Shown piece by piece: positions 34,649-46,300 of a stretch of DNA of 64,000 bases; positions within the stretch are counted from its first letter, which is position 1, and every line of letters begins with the position of its first letter. The stretch is from Apostichopus japonicus (lineage: Eukaryota; Echinodermata; Holothuroidea; Aspidochirotida; Stichopodidae): NCBI RefSeq assembly GCF_037975245.1, contig NC_092577.1, positions 28,388,398-28,452,397 on the forward strand, read 5' to 3'. The notes below the pieces were generated by a model, which had not been told where the DNA came from, searched no databases, and was given only the letters and a program-made list of their open reading frames with translations. The position numbers were made by a program, and so were the translations under genes.

Positions 34649-34831
34649 TTAGTCTTCGCTACTGCTGAGATTAGAACGTCTCAGTATTTGTGAATTCTCG
34701 GAATAATCCTTCTCTGGGAAGAATTTAGCCGTTAGCCCACACATCTCTGTAGTACCGAAGCCGAAGAGTACCGCAAACATCACCGTCATTACGAAACCAA
34801 TCAGACACATCCCCCAAAGACAGATCGCCAT
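34649..34831 (-). CDS. Small putative membrane protein, 60 aa
   Basis: ATG start on the minus strand with a reasonable context (ATTATTGATCGAG on the plus strand just 3' of it). The product is MAICLWGMC then LIGFVMTVMFAVLFGFG, one strong hydrophobic helix, followed by a polar tail rich in Ser, Glu and Asp (PEKDYSENSQ). It is GC-richer than its neighbours, which supports coding. The MAIC start and an acidic PEKDY-like segment loosely recall the N-terminal half of ribonuclease kappa, but the second helix is absent and I do not assign it. An A-run about 35 bp after the stop could indicate a retrocopy. Confidence 0.35.
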   Translation of the reverse strand: MAICLWGMCLIGFVMTVMFAVLFGFGTTEMCGLTAKFFPEKDYSENSQILRRSNLSSSED

Positions 34832-34849
34832 TATTGATCGAGCTCGGCC

Positions 34850-36827
34850 GTCGGAATATATTTCTCTCCCGGCACCGCTAAATTATCAGTTAACCTGCAT
34901 CATAGACAGAAAATGGAACGAGCAAAGTTTGATGCAGACATAGGCCATGATGTATATTTACATTTAATGGCAGGGAACTATAATAGTGTTTCTAACAAGA
35001 TATAGCGATTAAGGAAAGAATGAATTAAGAATGAGAAGTAAAGCTTGGGATATGTCGTGCCACAACCAAGCGTCAATTTACATAGAAAAGGCTTTTAAAT
35101 CAGCACCAAAATTAAAATTATCCAGAGGATTGTTTTAAAATGAATTTCCAATCAAAAACTATCAAGAGCATTTTCCAAAATTAAGCAAAAATTTCAGATT
35201 TTTACCAATAAGCAATTACTAAGAAACCCAGCTTGTTTATTATCAATAATAGAGCTAGTCACGTTTTTTAGCCTGCTGTTTTTGCGGTTTGTGTCGCAGT
35301 GTTTTGGTATGAAAAGAGTTTACTTTAAAAGAAAGATATTGTTATTATTCGGTCGGTGTTGTAAGATACGTGAAAATTGGAGAAATATCAGCAAGCATGT
35401 TATCATAATCATAATTTAGAAACACCATACCATTACAACAAATGCATTGATTATGACATATTTGTTGTAAGAAAAACATACAACATTGCTTATTATCCGC
35501 TACAGGGTCCATGGAGCTACAACCGCTCCATGGAGGGACAGAGACAGCTTCGAACCTGAACGAATATATTAGTATTTGGGTGCCAACCTCAGTTCTCCAA
35601 AATTTTAGGAATGTAAGTGGATATATATATATATCTAATGATCTATACTACACAGTAGTTAAACCGAAAAGACTTGTAGCCGTGTATACACATATTAAGT
35701 GTTGTAATAAGATGTTATAGGTATTATTCAAAGGCTAACTTAGCCGTGAAATGGCAACGGGATTTATTTGCTTTAATTTTTGTAAAACTAAATGATCAGG
35801 AAGACTACTTGTTATCAGCATAGAAAGATATGCAAACTATGTTGCAATCTTTACTGAACTCACACTATTGAAGTAACAACCGCAAGAATGTAACATTCAC
35901 AAGGAAGGTCAGGCAAACGTGCTATTGTTTTTCATGGTCCCAATATTCGTATGCTATGGATCAAAGTTCTAAAGCCTGCGTGACCCAGTTACCTTCCATG
36001 ACTGGCTGTACGTAGGCTACAAGGATATATAAGAATGTAAAATTATATCCAATCAATTTTAAAAACAAGTAAAGATAATTGTGCAGACATCTTACCTAGT
36101 CATATCTTGGCGAGAAAAATCAGATTTAGGATTATACAAGATATAAAAACTATGAGACTGGAAACCGACGACGGTTTTCTTCTTCCCGGCGCCATTCTTT
36201 AACCTTTTTGACATGTGTTCAAGTATAACCTTGGCCCTTGATCCAATCGATTTCTTTACGTTTACGTTAAGTAGCTGATTTAAGTCTGAGGAAAAAATAG
36301 GTTTTTGAGAGAATGACTATGAATTTTGAAATGTTCGGAAACTGGGAATCCTGCTAAATTATCATGAATAGATTTTTTTGTGGTTATTAAAACGTAAGCG
36401 AACCGGGAGCCTGTTTTCACCTACATAATTGCCCTCTTCGCAAAGTATACAGTAGCAAATTTTAAATAACATTAATTTAATAGAATCACAAGAGAGGGAA
36501 GAGGGTCTTAGACAATAGTCAACATTGGGAATCTTGACCACGGTGCCCGAGGTAACAGGGGGGCATACTACTGAACGTAAACGTAAATAAATCGATTGGA
36601 TCTTTCGTATTAAGTCTCACATCACCGGCCTCAACAAAGACTTAGGACCCCTTAACAACTATCAGTTCTACAAGCATATATATTCCGTTCTTTGTTCCTT
36701 AATCCGATTCCAATAATTCCAATATATTTTCTAAAACTTACTCCTTATTTGTCAATTATGAGTCATATCTTATTTCTCTGGATTTCTCTAATAATATTTT
36801 CTTTTGAAGAAATATATATATTTGTAT
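34850..36827. other. Spacer between the TIR element and copy B, no gene seen
   Basis: AT-rich. The overlapping ORFs at 35377-35720 are short and without domains. CCATGGAGCTACAACCGCTCCATGG (split: CCATGGAG / CTCCATGG) forms a small inverted repeat near 35510-35534. Confidence 0.5.
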
Positions 36828-38102
36828 AAACATGTTGACATTAGTACGCAGGGACTGAGTATATCAGCTGCTGATATATAATTTGGTGTTTTTTTTTTAT
36901 CAACTCGGCGATAGTATTAAAGTCATGACCGGTTCCCTATGGTGTTACTAAGTACCTGTATCCATGTCCGATTTCGGAAACGAGCAACTTTCTGAGCAGA
37001 ACCCCTCACTCATCCGCACAATGGGAGAATTCCTGCTAGCGAGAATCCCCTGCTAGTGAGCCTCTGCCAATCGTAGTTCATGCGATTGAAAGATTGAAAA
37101 GAGATGGCCCACGCGGTTGTATTATTCACTTTCTTTCGATCTAATGTCGTTAATTTTAAATCCATAGAAAGAATCAAGCAGCATGTCAAGCTCTTTTATG
37201 ATTTCATATAGAGTGTTTACTTTCAGTTGGAATTTCTTATATACGATTTCCCTTTTAGCATTCCTCCCATTTCATGGAGTATAATTCTTAGAACAACGTA
37301 ATCTCTAATCCTCCAATGAATTGAAAAGAAATGCAAATAACGTTTCTATAGTTCACAATGTTCTCATTGGTTTATTCCTTCCTTTTGATTCAGACTTACA
37401 ACAGCTCAAAGAATACTTTGTAATATGATGTTTTTTTCAAGATTAAATAAGTTGCATGAATAAATATGCATGGTAAGGTGATGAAGTGAGAAAGTAAAGC
37501 AGAGTTCTGTATGCGTTTTGGATTAATTTTCAAACCCATACTCTATATGACAGTGAAGGGAGGGTCGCTATGACCATGAAAGAATGATTTATATGAGTGA
37601 ATATAGCTGTTTATGTAGTCGACCATGGCATAGTGTTGACTTGTATTGCAAAGCTATAAAAACATCCAAACCCCGTCCTCGCCACCGTCCCAACCCCATT
37701 ACCATTCAGTCTTTCAAAATGCAACAATTGTAAACGACGATCAAGTTGGCTGCTAATAGATCAACATTTGATATTTATAAAGATGATTCAAATATTTTGT
37801 ATTAAGCTAGATCCACACTTCTGTATATGTGTATTTGGGCCGGGGGGGTGGACCTATCCACACAAATGCCGCAGTTTCAGAGGATCAATAAGCACATCAA
37901 GTCACTGCGAACTACTTGCATACACTCATAATCCTATGAATCCTGTTTCGGGCTTCGAATAACCGTGCTAATTCCAGCCATTCAGGTCCCTAAATATGAG
38001 TAATCACATGAAGTTAACGTGTTTGACTTAATTAGCATTGTCCCTTCCTTATTCAAAACGGTACTGAAATGTCAATAGGTCTTGTTTGTTGAAATTTTTA
38101 GG

Positions 38103-38753
38103 CAAGGGCGGCGGAAGCACTTTTAATCTGGGGGGCACCGACATCAAAGGGCACTTTGCAGAAATTCGATTGGACTGATACAGCCTTATATTTAGTACCC
38201 TTTATAACTCTTATTGTATTATCTTATTTGCGTATACACATCACTCCATCAACGCCCCCCCCCCCCTCAAGGAAAATATGCATATAGCACTGCACTATCC
38301 AATGTGCAAATTGGGAAACAAGGAGCAAGTTTTCTTTTGAGACAAAATGAGGTGAAATCATGCTAGTTGCTAGTGTAGGAATCTTCCGAATTAGAGATTA
38401 TTTCTTGTTAATATCTTAACCATTTTTTCCATTCGAAAAAGCTTTGAGTTTGACCCACAGAAATTCATAAAAAGTCAGGGGCGTAGTCAGGATTTGCAAA
38501 GTTGTATGCACGACTATCTGCGCGGAGCGCCACCATCGGTTGGCGCGGAGCGTACAAGAAAATTTTTGGTTTTACAAACCCCTAAGATGGCCGGAAACGG
38601 CCCTTCCCGAGTGTTCATTCTGGTTCCCTGGCCTCTAATTGCCAACTTGAGACACCTCAATTTTTATGTAGAAAAAGGGCACATTTTTAACCTGAGGAAA
38701 AGTGGGGGGGGGGGGACACGTGCCCCCTGTGCCCCCCGGTTCCGCCGCCCTTG
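38103..38753. mobile_element. hAT-like MITE inserted only in copy B, with perfect TSD and empty site in copy A
   Basis: The ends are CAAGGGCGGCGGAAGC and GTTCCGCCGCCCTTG (14 bp perfect inverted repeat). The 651-bp element is flanked by tttttagg on both sides (38095-38102 and 38754-38761). Copy A has a single uninterrupted tttttagg at 3939-3946. Internal sequence near 38510-38565 matches the MITE at 12048-12331, so the two belong to related families. The 38494-38760 ORF is not a gene. Confidence 0.92.
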
Positions 38754-39135
38754 TTTTTAGGCCTACTCCAGTTCATAATGGTCTGCACAGAAAATAGTTG
38801 TAAAAGAACACAGCTTACAGCAAGACCTCTCTTGCGAGCATTATATTAAGCAACCTTTTGTGAATAAGATGATTCCACGGAATCCGTTTGTCTTTTACTG
38901 CTTGCTTCGAAGTCATCGATAGTATCGGGGCATAAGCCTATTGTACATTAACGTCTTGGAAGGAAGCGACATTCTTACTGCTTGCTGCAATGTAAACAAA
39001 GACAAGCGTGAGCTTCTTGTTAATGTTCTAATGAGAGTAAAACAGGATGAATAGAGATTTCGTTGAAGGCAGTGTCGTTCACTGTTACCAATAGATTGTA
39101 TCGAACCAACAATACCAAATTAAGCTCGTAGAAAG

Positions 39136-39210
39136 TTAACTCGTCTAGTGGCTCAGATGGTAGAGCAGTGGACTGGTAACCCGATGAAACTGAGTTCGAC
39201 TCCATCAATC
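39136..39210 (+). repeat. tRNA-like sequence, copy B
   Basis: Counterpart of 4347-4420 with CTCAAATGG changed to CTCAGATGG (closer to a canonical D-loop) and a small insertion after the B-box. The stem defects are the same. Confidence 0.45.
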
Positions 39211-39303
39211 ATGGTTGGTTATACACGTTATAAATTTCTTTTTCTCTTTCTGTAGTCGACGCTGAAGTCTTGATATATTAATTCAACCACATAATTTACT
39301 AGC

Positions 39304-39692
39304 TAACGTGGTGGCCGATGCTGTTAAGAGGGTGACGAAAGACTCATTCCTCGTCGGTCGTGTAAATCGTGGCTAGGGTTCAAGACAGGCCTCTGGCGAT
39401 AATACCTTTGGCTGTAGGTATGGTACTTTTTGTGGCCTAGGATCCCGTACCATGTCTCCCTTGTTGTCGCAAAAGAACCCGGGAGGATGCGCAGAAGGTC
39501 GGTCAAATCGACCAGAAGCGTACTAGGTGGTGTGCGTGAATCCTTGCCTTTGGCCAGAGGTGGTGACATTTCTGCAACCGGCATGCTTGCAGCCACCGTC
39601 CACTGAATACGTGGCCTGATGAGGCGCTATACTCCTAAAAGTGAATCTACGGATGCCTTTAAAAGCCATATAATTATTTTATATTAAAAAAA
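39304..39692 (+). mobile_element. tRNA-derived SINE-like element, copy B
   Basis: Counterpart of 4505-4895 with the same A-box and B-box blocks and terminal A-run. Three transitions in the first 300 bp: C to T, C to T and G to A. Confidence 0.55.
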
Positions 39693-39699
39693 CACCCTG

Positions 39700-42600
39700 T
39701 TTCAAACTAGCGCCATCGAATTCCTTAAAAGCCGTTTTTTCTTCTTGTCATTCTGAATCTGAATGAATTCTATTGCAATGGGTTATTTGTGGTAAGTCAG
39801 CAAAACATTCAAACAGTCATGCGGTTCACAAAGGTTTGCAGCAACTTAATTAAACTCATTGTTTGACATAAATGTGTTGGCAAAGATTTACACTACCTAC
39901 ACCAAAACGTTACAATGCCAGAGACATACAAGCAAGCAAGACCATGAGATAAAAAGTTAATATACATAGAATTCAATCTATATCACTTTTGCAAGAAAAC
40001 AAAAGTGTCAATATGGTCCAATTCTAAGCCACAGTGTTGTTGCAAATTCTCATACCGGAAAATAGGTAGTTTCGGAAACAGTGATTCTTAAGAAATTTGT
40101 TTACGATTCAAAGAAAAAAATACGTATTGTGTTTTGATAACTTCAGGAACAAAATTAACTTTGATATGCCGTGGACCTTAAACAACCACTGCTCTCAGTC
40201 TAGCTAGGGTTGTATTCCAATAACACAATTACTTATTTTTTGTTTGTTTTTGGAATGACCTTTTAAACAGTCGAGGTTCACTAGTTAAAGTGACTGGTCC
40301 TTTTAGTTTAGTACACAGCCCGTCGGACTGGTTCCTCAGTTGCACTACAAAATTCAGTGGGAAAAATTAAGATTACATGGTCTCAAATGAAATGTTTATA
40401 ATTATTACAAATTTATTAAGGACAAATGGTGTTGAATGCCATCCAAGGGTGCTCTGTTGCTTAAATGAAGTTTAACGAACGTATTCTGGTTGACCTCAAA
40501 ACCAACGGATTAACATTAACTATATGAACTTCCATGAGGAGCCGACGTCACCATCAAGTTAGCCTAAACGAATATTCCAGAAACAAATATCTTTAACGAA
40601 ACATATCTTGAAAAATACTGGAATAGCTACAGAAACATTATTGGACTCAAAGTTGTCTGTTTTCTTTGTATTATAACATAACAAAAAACAAAAAATCTGC
40701 CTTATTCATTATTTAATTATTTAATTGAGTTAAAAAGTTACTTTAAAATCTATCAGTCGATCATTCTCCCATGATTGAATACCGGGGATACTTTTTAAGA
40801 CAAGTCACCCAGGAAAGAATCTGAGTACGAAAACCAAACTACCAAACGTCTGATCCGCTCTCAACCCCAGTCCCCTTGACTTTGTGATCACGCCAGGTGT
40901 GTATCATCATTCCCCTCGAAAGGGAACAGATACTACAAGTGATCTTCGGGGATGTCTTCAACTCTTCGGTCGATCTGTTAGTTGTACACGTCTCAGGATA
41001 AAACTAGTTTGATCTCGGAAGAATGTTATCCGATTCCTTGTTCTTTATTCTATTTCAATGAACTGCATTCTGATGAACAATGAACAGATGAACATAACTG
41101 CCATTTCTGGAATACCAAGTAGTCCCCGTAATGTCGAACACGTAACTCACTTATGGACTTTATCGATAGTCAATGACAAACCACATATGCCTTATTTGAA
41201 ACAAGTTTATAACAATAGAGATTAATGCCATTCAAGTGGTCCATTTGCTTTCATATACTTCGAAAACCTGCACGACAAGATGTTTACACCATGTGAGCAG
41301 TCGAAAATTCACAGTGAACGTTTAGCGCTTTAATTAATTACCGGCTCCCGGTAACACGTATCAAGCATTCAATTATTGATGACTATATAACGACGAAAGG
41401 ACATTAAGCATATGGACATTAATTAACTCTTACTTGAGGTACGTCCGTGATGCTCACTTGCTTTCATTATTAACATTTGCTGCAAAATCAACTTTGATAG
41501 CATATTTTCTCGCAATCTGGGAAATCAAACTCGACCTTTTCAAGGAAACTTAAGGTCCCTGAAAAAAGTATCGCCTTGTAGGACCAGGGACGATTATATA
41601 AGAAAACCCCTTTCATGGGTTCCAAATGAGCAAAATAGAAGACTGAAAATTAAATTCGTTTACAATTCGTTATTTGTACAAGTGGATAGATCCAGTTATA
41701 CCCACGTGTTATGTCATGAATTAATTAAGGCGACGAACTAACAAAACACTTCAAACGTTATATAACGGAGGAGACCTCCCCCACCACTCTTCACTTGTTT
41801 TGTTGTTGAAAATAACAAGGTTCGCCATGGACAGACTTGTAGCACGCTGCACATGCATGCATCCTTGCATTAGTTTGTACCAACGTTTTCTGACGCATCA
41901 CCATATACCGATAGTATACTGACTCAAGCACACCCCCTCCCCTTGCCCCACCTCCCGACTGACCAAAAGAAGTTGAGCTGCAAACCCAACCACCCTCCCA
42001 TTTCATTGCCCCCCCCCCCAGGTTTCGTTAATCGATAACCTAAGCAGAATATGGCTCTCTTTCGAGGTCATTTTCCATTCATATGACGATTGTACTAAAT
42101 ATAGTCTTAGGTAGATTCCGAAGCATATTGTGTTTGACTAAAAGTGGAACCAAACAATTCAAAAAATCTATCCAATATTTCCGCTCTCGCAAAATGTATT
42201 ACATTTAAAAGTAAGCTAACAAAATAACTTGTGACGTTGATAAAAGTGAAAGATAAGAAGTTTCCAAACAGAAAACGATGTTTTTTCTTCTTAAAAGTGT
42301 AAAGAACTAATATACTTTTGTTTTGTTTTTAAGTACTAATTCAGTTTTTGTTTTATTAAGCACTAATATAGCTAGGGTCCTATTTTTCGAAAGGTCACAT
42401 CTGAAGAGAAAAAACCTGCTATTACGTTGCCATACTCAGACTATATAAGTGCTGTGACATCAGACTAGGCCTTTCGTTACTTGATCCGACTTATGTGAAT
42501 AAACACCCGCATGGTTATTGAAACTGAAAACTGAGTATAGGGATAAATTTAGGTAGAATTTAGTCTTGACATATCATAGTTCAAGAAAACAAAAGATGAG

Positions 42601-43290
42601 AAAATTAATATTTGTGTAACTATGCCGCCGGTTTAATTCAGGTTGATAACATGCTGCATTATTTGGAATGATCCTTTAAAGGACCGGGGACGGCGCAGAA
42701 GTCATGCATTTCTTCTTATGGCTGCACCGATGTGCAATGCACTATACCCGCTGGCTTGTTGCGTAAATGTATGCCCATTTAAAATGAAATTTGAATGATT
42801 TTAACTATTGTTATCATAAGATCATGACCGTATTTCCTCCTTTCAATTTCTATTTTTTAGACATGGTGAAAAAAGTGTATGGGTGGGGTGACGGGTGTTG
42901 GGTGGGATAGGGGTAGGGGGCATAAAGCCATTGACAATGTTTGCTTTTGTTAAAACCCTTTCAACGAGAGTATATGTTGTTTTCACAAACGGCTTTTCTC
43001 CTGCGCAAAAATATTGGCAATGTTTCAGAATGTCCAAGTACTTTCACTTTGTTTTGTATTACTGACTAAAAGAACTATATCCCTTTCTGTTTTTACTTTA
43101 TATATTATCTATTTATAGTTGTTTTATTGTTTTGTTTTTGTTTTCAATTTGAATTACTTTTTCTCTCGATCGTCCTTCAGTTCCAAATTTACGCTGAGGG
43201 CTGCATCTGACTGGTAAAAAGTGAAGTACCTTCTTGTCGATTCCAAAGTCTGTTCAAAAATTGGTCCGTCAGTTTGTTTGTTGTTGTCTG
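39700..43290. other. Copy B upstream region of the receptor gene, no gene seen
   Basis: Aligns to copy A 4900-8490. The 41791-42006 ORF is a truncated form of the copy A frame. The 42843-43037 ORF is identical in both copies but low complexity. The near-identity of 42600-43380 to 7800-8590 is notable and could reflect promoter constraint or conversion. Confidence 0.5.
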
Positions 43291-43302
43291 ATATAGTTTA
43301 TC

Positions 43303-43387
43303 ATGCTACTTGCTCTGTATATTACTGCTACTTTGCTTCGGTCTATTGTCTTGCTTGACATACACATCGGAGCCGTGGAGGCAAAAG
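43303..43387 (+). CDS. Receptor B exon 1: signal peptide
   Basis: Same as copy A 8497-8581 except ACC to ATC. The donor is AAA G|GTAAGT. The following intron is about 4.1 kb because it holds a LINE; in copy A it is 1.36 kb. Confidence 0.75.
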
Positions 43388-46300
43388 GTAAGTAGTCTGC
43401 AATTTCATACCCTTCATATATATATATTGTTGTCATGATACAAACCAAATATTATGATACATTAAATTTATTGGTACTTTTCTTTCATGGTCATCGTCAC
43501 CTGATTAGTGTTGGTGTGGTGGATGTGTCTCTGTCTGTGTATGTGTGTGGGTGGGTGCCCCTAATGATTTTCAAAGCAACGACCTTCATCCGAGCGTGGC
43601 GCCAATATATAGGGGACACTTTATCCATGCCTGAACATTGGTCTCTTCTGCCCCCCCCCCTTCCTCATTGGAACCCTATGTAGGAATTTCCTCTTAGCTT
43701 GTGGTCCTATTGAAATATATAACACATTAGTTGAAAATCTGCACTCAGTATGTTACTCCTTAACACTGGATGCTAAAGGGTGATAACCTCGAAGTTCTTT
43801 GTCGTTGGACAAACTTTAAGCTTTCCTAATAGCAGCAAAACTATTCGAGAGAACATCGTGGTACGTAGGTAAGCAAGCTTAAACGCAGGGATCAAGGTTG
43901 GTCTCAACTATTCACGCTATATCAGGAGCCAACGCAATGGTGTTATTACCTAAATGGGAAGACCATATTTTGTAGTTCACTGACAGAAATTTAGCAAAAC
44001 ACGGGGAAAACGCCTCATTCAAGGTATGATACTTTGCAGTAGCGTAGAGAGCTATCAAAATGTATGTGTGTGTGCGTGTGTGTGTGATGGGTGTGTGTGT
44101 GTGTGGGGGGGGGGGGTAAAACACTGGCGTATTTGGGGATTTTTCTCAGAAGAATGTAAGTTTTGCACATTTCTACTCCAAATGGGAAGGTGGGAACTTT
44201 CTCTCGAAATTTTCTGCTTTTGTTTTCTCTCTCTCTCTCTCTTGACTATATTCTTAAATATTCTCATTTTGATCTCAAATTTTCGACTAATTTGCCCTGA
44301 AGTTTGACATTTATTTTTCGTTCATTTATTTATTTTATTTGTTTTTTCCACAAAATCTATACAAAAAATGTAGCGAATACAAAGAGTTATGGAATGTGAA
44401 AGGAAGTATATCAGGAAACCCTTGTGGGCTTATCTAGTGATATACTCTCTGTACATAGAGTACACAAATAACTTACAAAAAGAATTAAGAAAAGAACTAA
44501 AGAAATAGAAGAAAGGAAGAAAAAGAAATGAAAGAAAGAGGAACCTCAATCTCAGTATAAATTGAAGTAAAATCTCTTTAATTTGTATTTAAACGAATTT
44601 CAGGAAGGTTGTGACCTGATATTAAGCAGCAAAGAATTCCATGTGATGCTTGTACGATGTCGAAGGCTATATTTTCCTACATTGGTGTGAATGCGATAAG
44701 AGCGTATAAACTTCGTATGTGTCGTGTGTTATCATTGTGAATGGTATGGTTGTGAACAAAGAAATTGTCGAAAGCAGGTGTGATCTGTCCATGAATAGCT
44801 CCACAGGCAAATGTGGCTACATATACATTTATTAAATCAGGGAGCTTGAGGATGTTAAGATCTTTGCAAAGTTTACTTATATGTTAATTGTAATTGGCAA
44901 TTGAAACGTGTCTAATTGCTCTTTTTTGAATAACTAAGGGCTTATATTCAACATGTGTGATTGGTACCAGACCATACTAGTATGCAGTATGTAAAATGTG
45001 GTGCGAATAAAGTAAGATACAACGAACGCAAAATTCTCTTGGGTAAAACATGCTTAAGTTTGAGAGAATGCCACAGCCCTTAGCAGTTTTAGTTGCAATA
45101 GACTGTATGTGATTGTTCCATGTTAAACGGGAGTCAATATAAACACCTAAAAACGTAGTGCAATTCACTCTTTGCAGACTCTCATTGTTCATTTTAAGAT
45201 CTAGATTAACTTCATCGGCCTTACGCTTACTGTTAACAAAAACGATATAGTTAGTTTTCCTGACGTTTAGTGAAGTGTGTTAGCAGTAAACCAATCATGA
45301 AACTTAACAAGTTCTAAGTTAATAATATGTTCCAATACATTTGGGTCATAACCAGTGAAAAAGACACTTGTATCGTCCGCGAAAAGGATCGTAGAGCATA
45401 GAGTGGAAACATTACTTATATCTTTTATATAGATAATAAAAGGTAGAGGACCTAGGACAGAGCCTTGAGGAACACCGCAGCGAATAGTATGACTTATAGA
45501 CTTAGTATCGTTAAAACTTGTAAATTGGATTGTATTATTAAGGTAACTTGTTATCCACTCAAGGTATTTTCCTCTGATGCCATCATGGAACAATTCCACT
45601 TGCCAGAGAGCAATTAACAATGTGAACTAGGGGTTTGGAAATATATGCAATATTGGAAATATATGCAATAACTTTTCCAATTATGCCAGGTTTCATGTCA
45701 TCAAAACCTGCTGATTCATTGGTAGACAAACAAGATAAACCCACTGTATTGAGTTCTTCCTCATTTGTTGGTGCCATAAAAAAAAAATGTATAGGAATTA
45801 GGCCTACCGAGGTAAGAATTAGCAGTTGTCCTACTCTGAATAGCAGCAGCCAAATAAGGCCCAATGTCGACAAAGAAACTATTAAAAGCATTTGCATTTT
45901 CCTCAGGATCAGTCACTACATAATTGTCGTCGTGGTTGAATGCAGTAGGATAAGTTGTCTTATTTCTTTTCTTGTTCAAGATATTGTTACTTACTAGACC
46001 ATGTTTTCTTAATGTCATGTCTGCAATCATTAAACTTTTCAGCAATATATTTTTTCTTAGAGATACGTATGATGTGGTTTAACTTGTTACGATAATTGCG
46101 ATAGCTCGTTACATTGACGCTAGATGGATCCTTCAGAATTTTTTTATAAAGTTTGTTTTTGCGCTTTACTGACTAGAGAATGCCACTACTTATCCACGGG
46201 TGTCGCTTTTTCGGCGTTTGAAGTTGGTACTGTGGATAGACGGAAAACAAATATCATAAATATCTTTCACAGTAGCAAAATTATCGTAGGATGAATTTGC

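Noticed and set aside
45635-45997. 120-aa plus-strand ORF in the LINE
   Set aside because: Antisense shadow of the reverse transcriptase coding frame.
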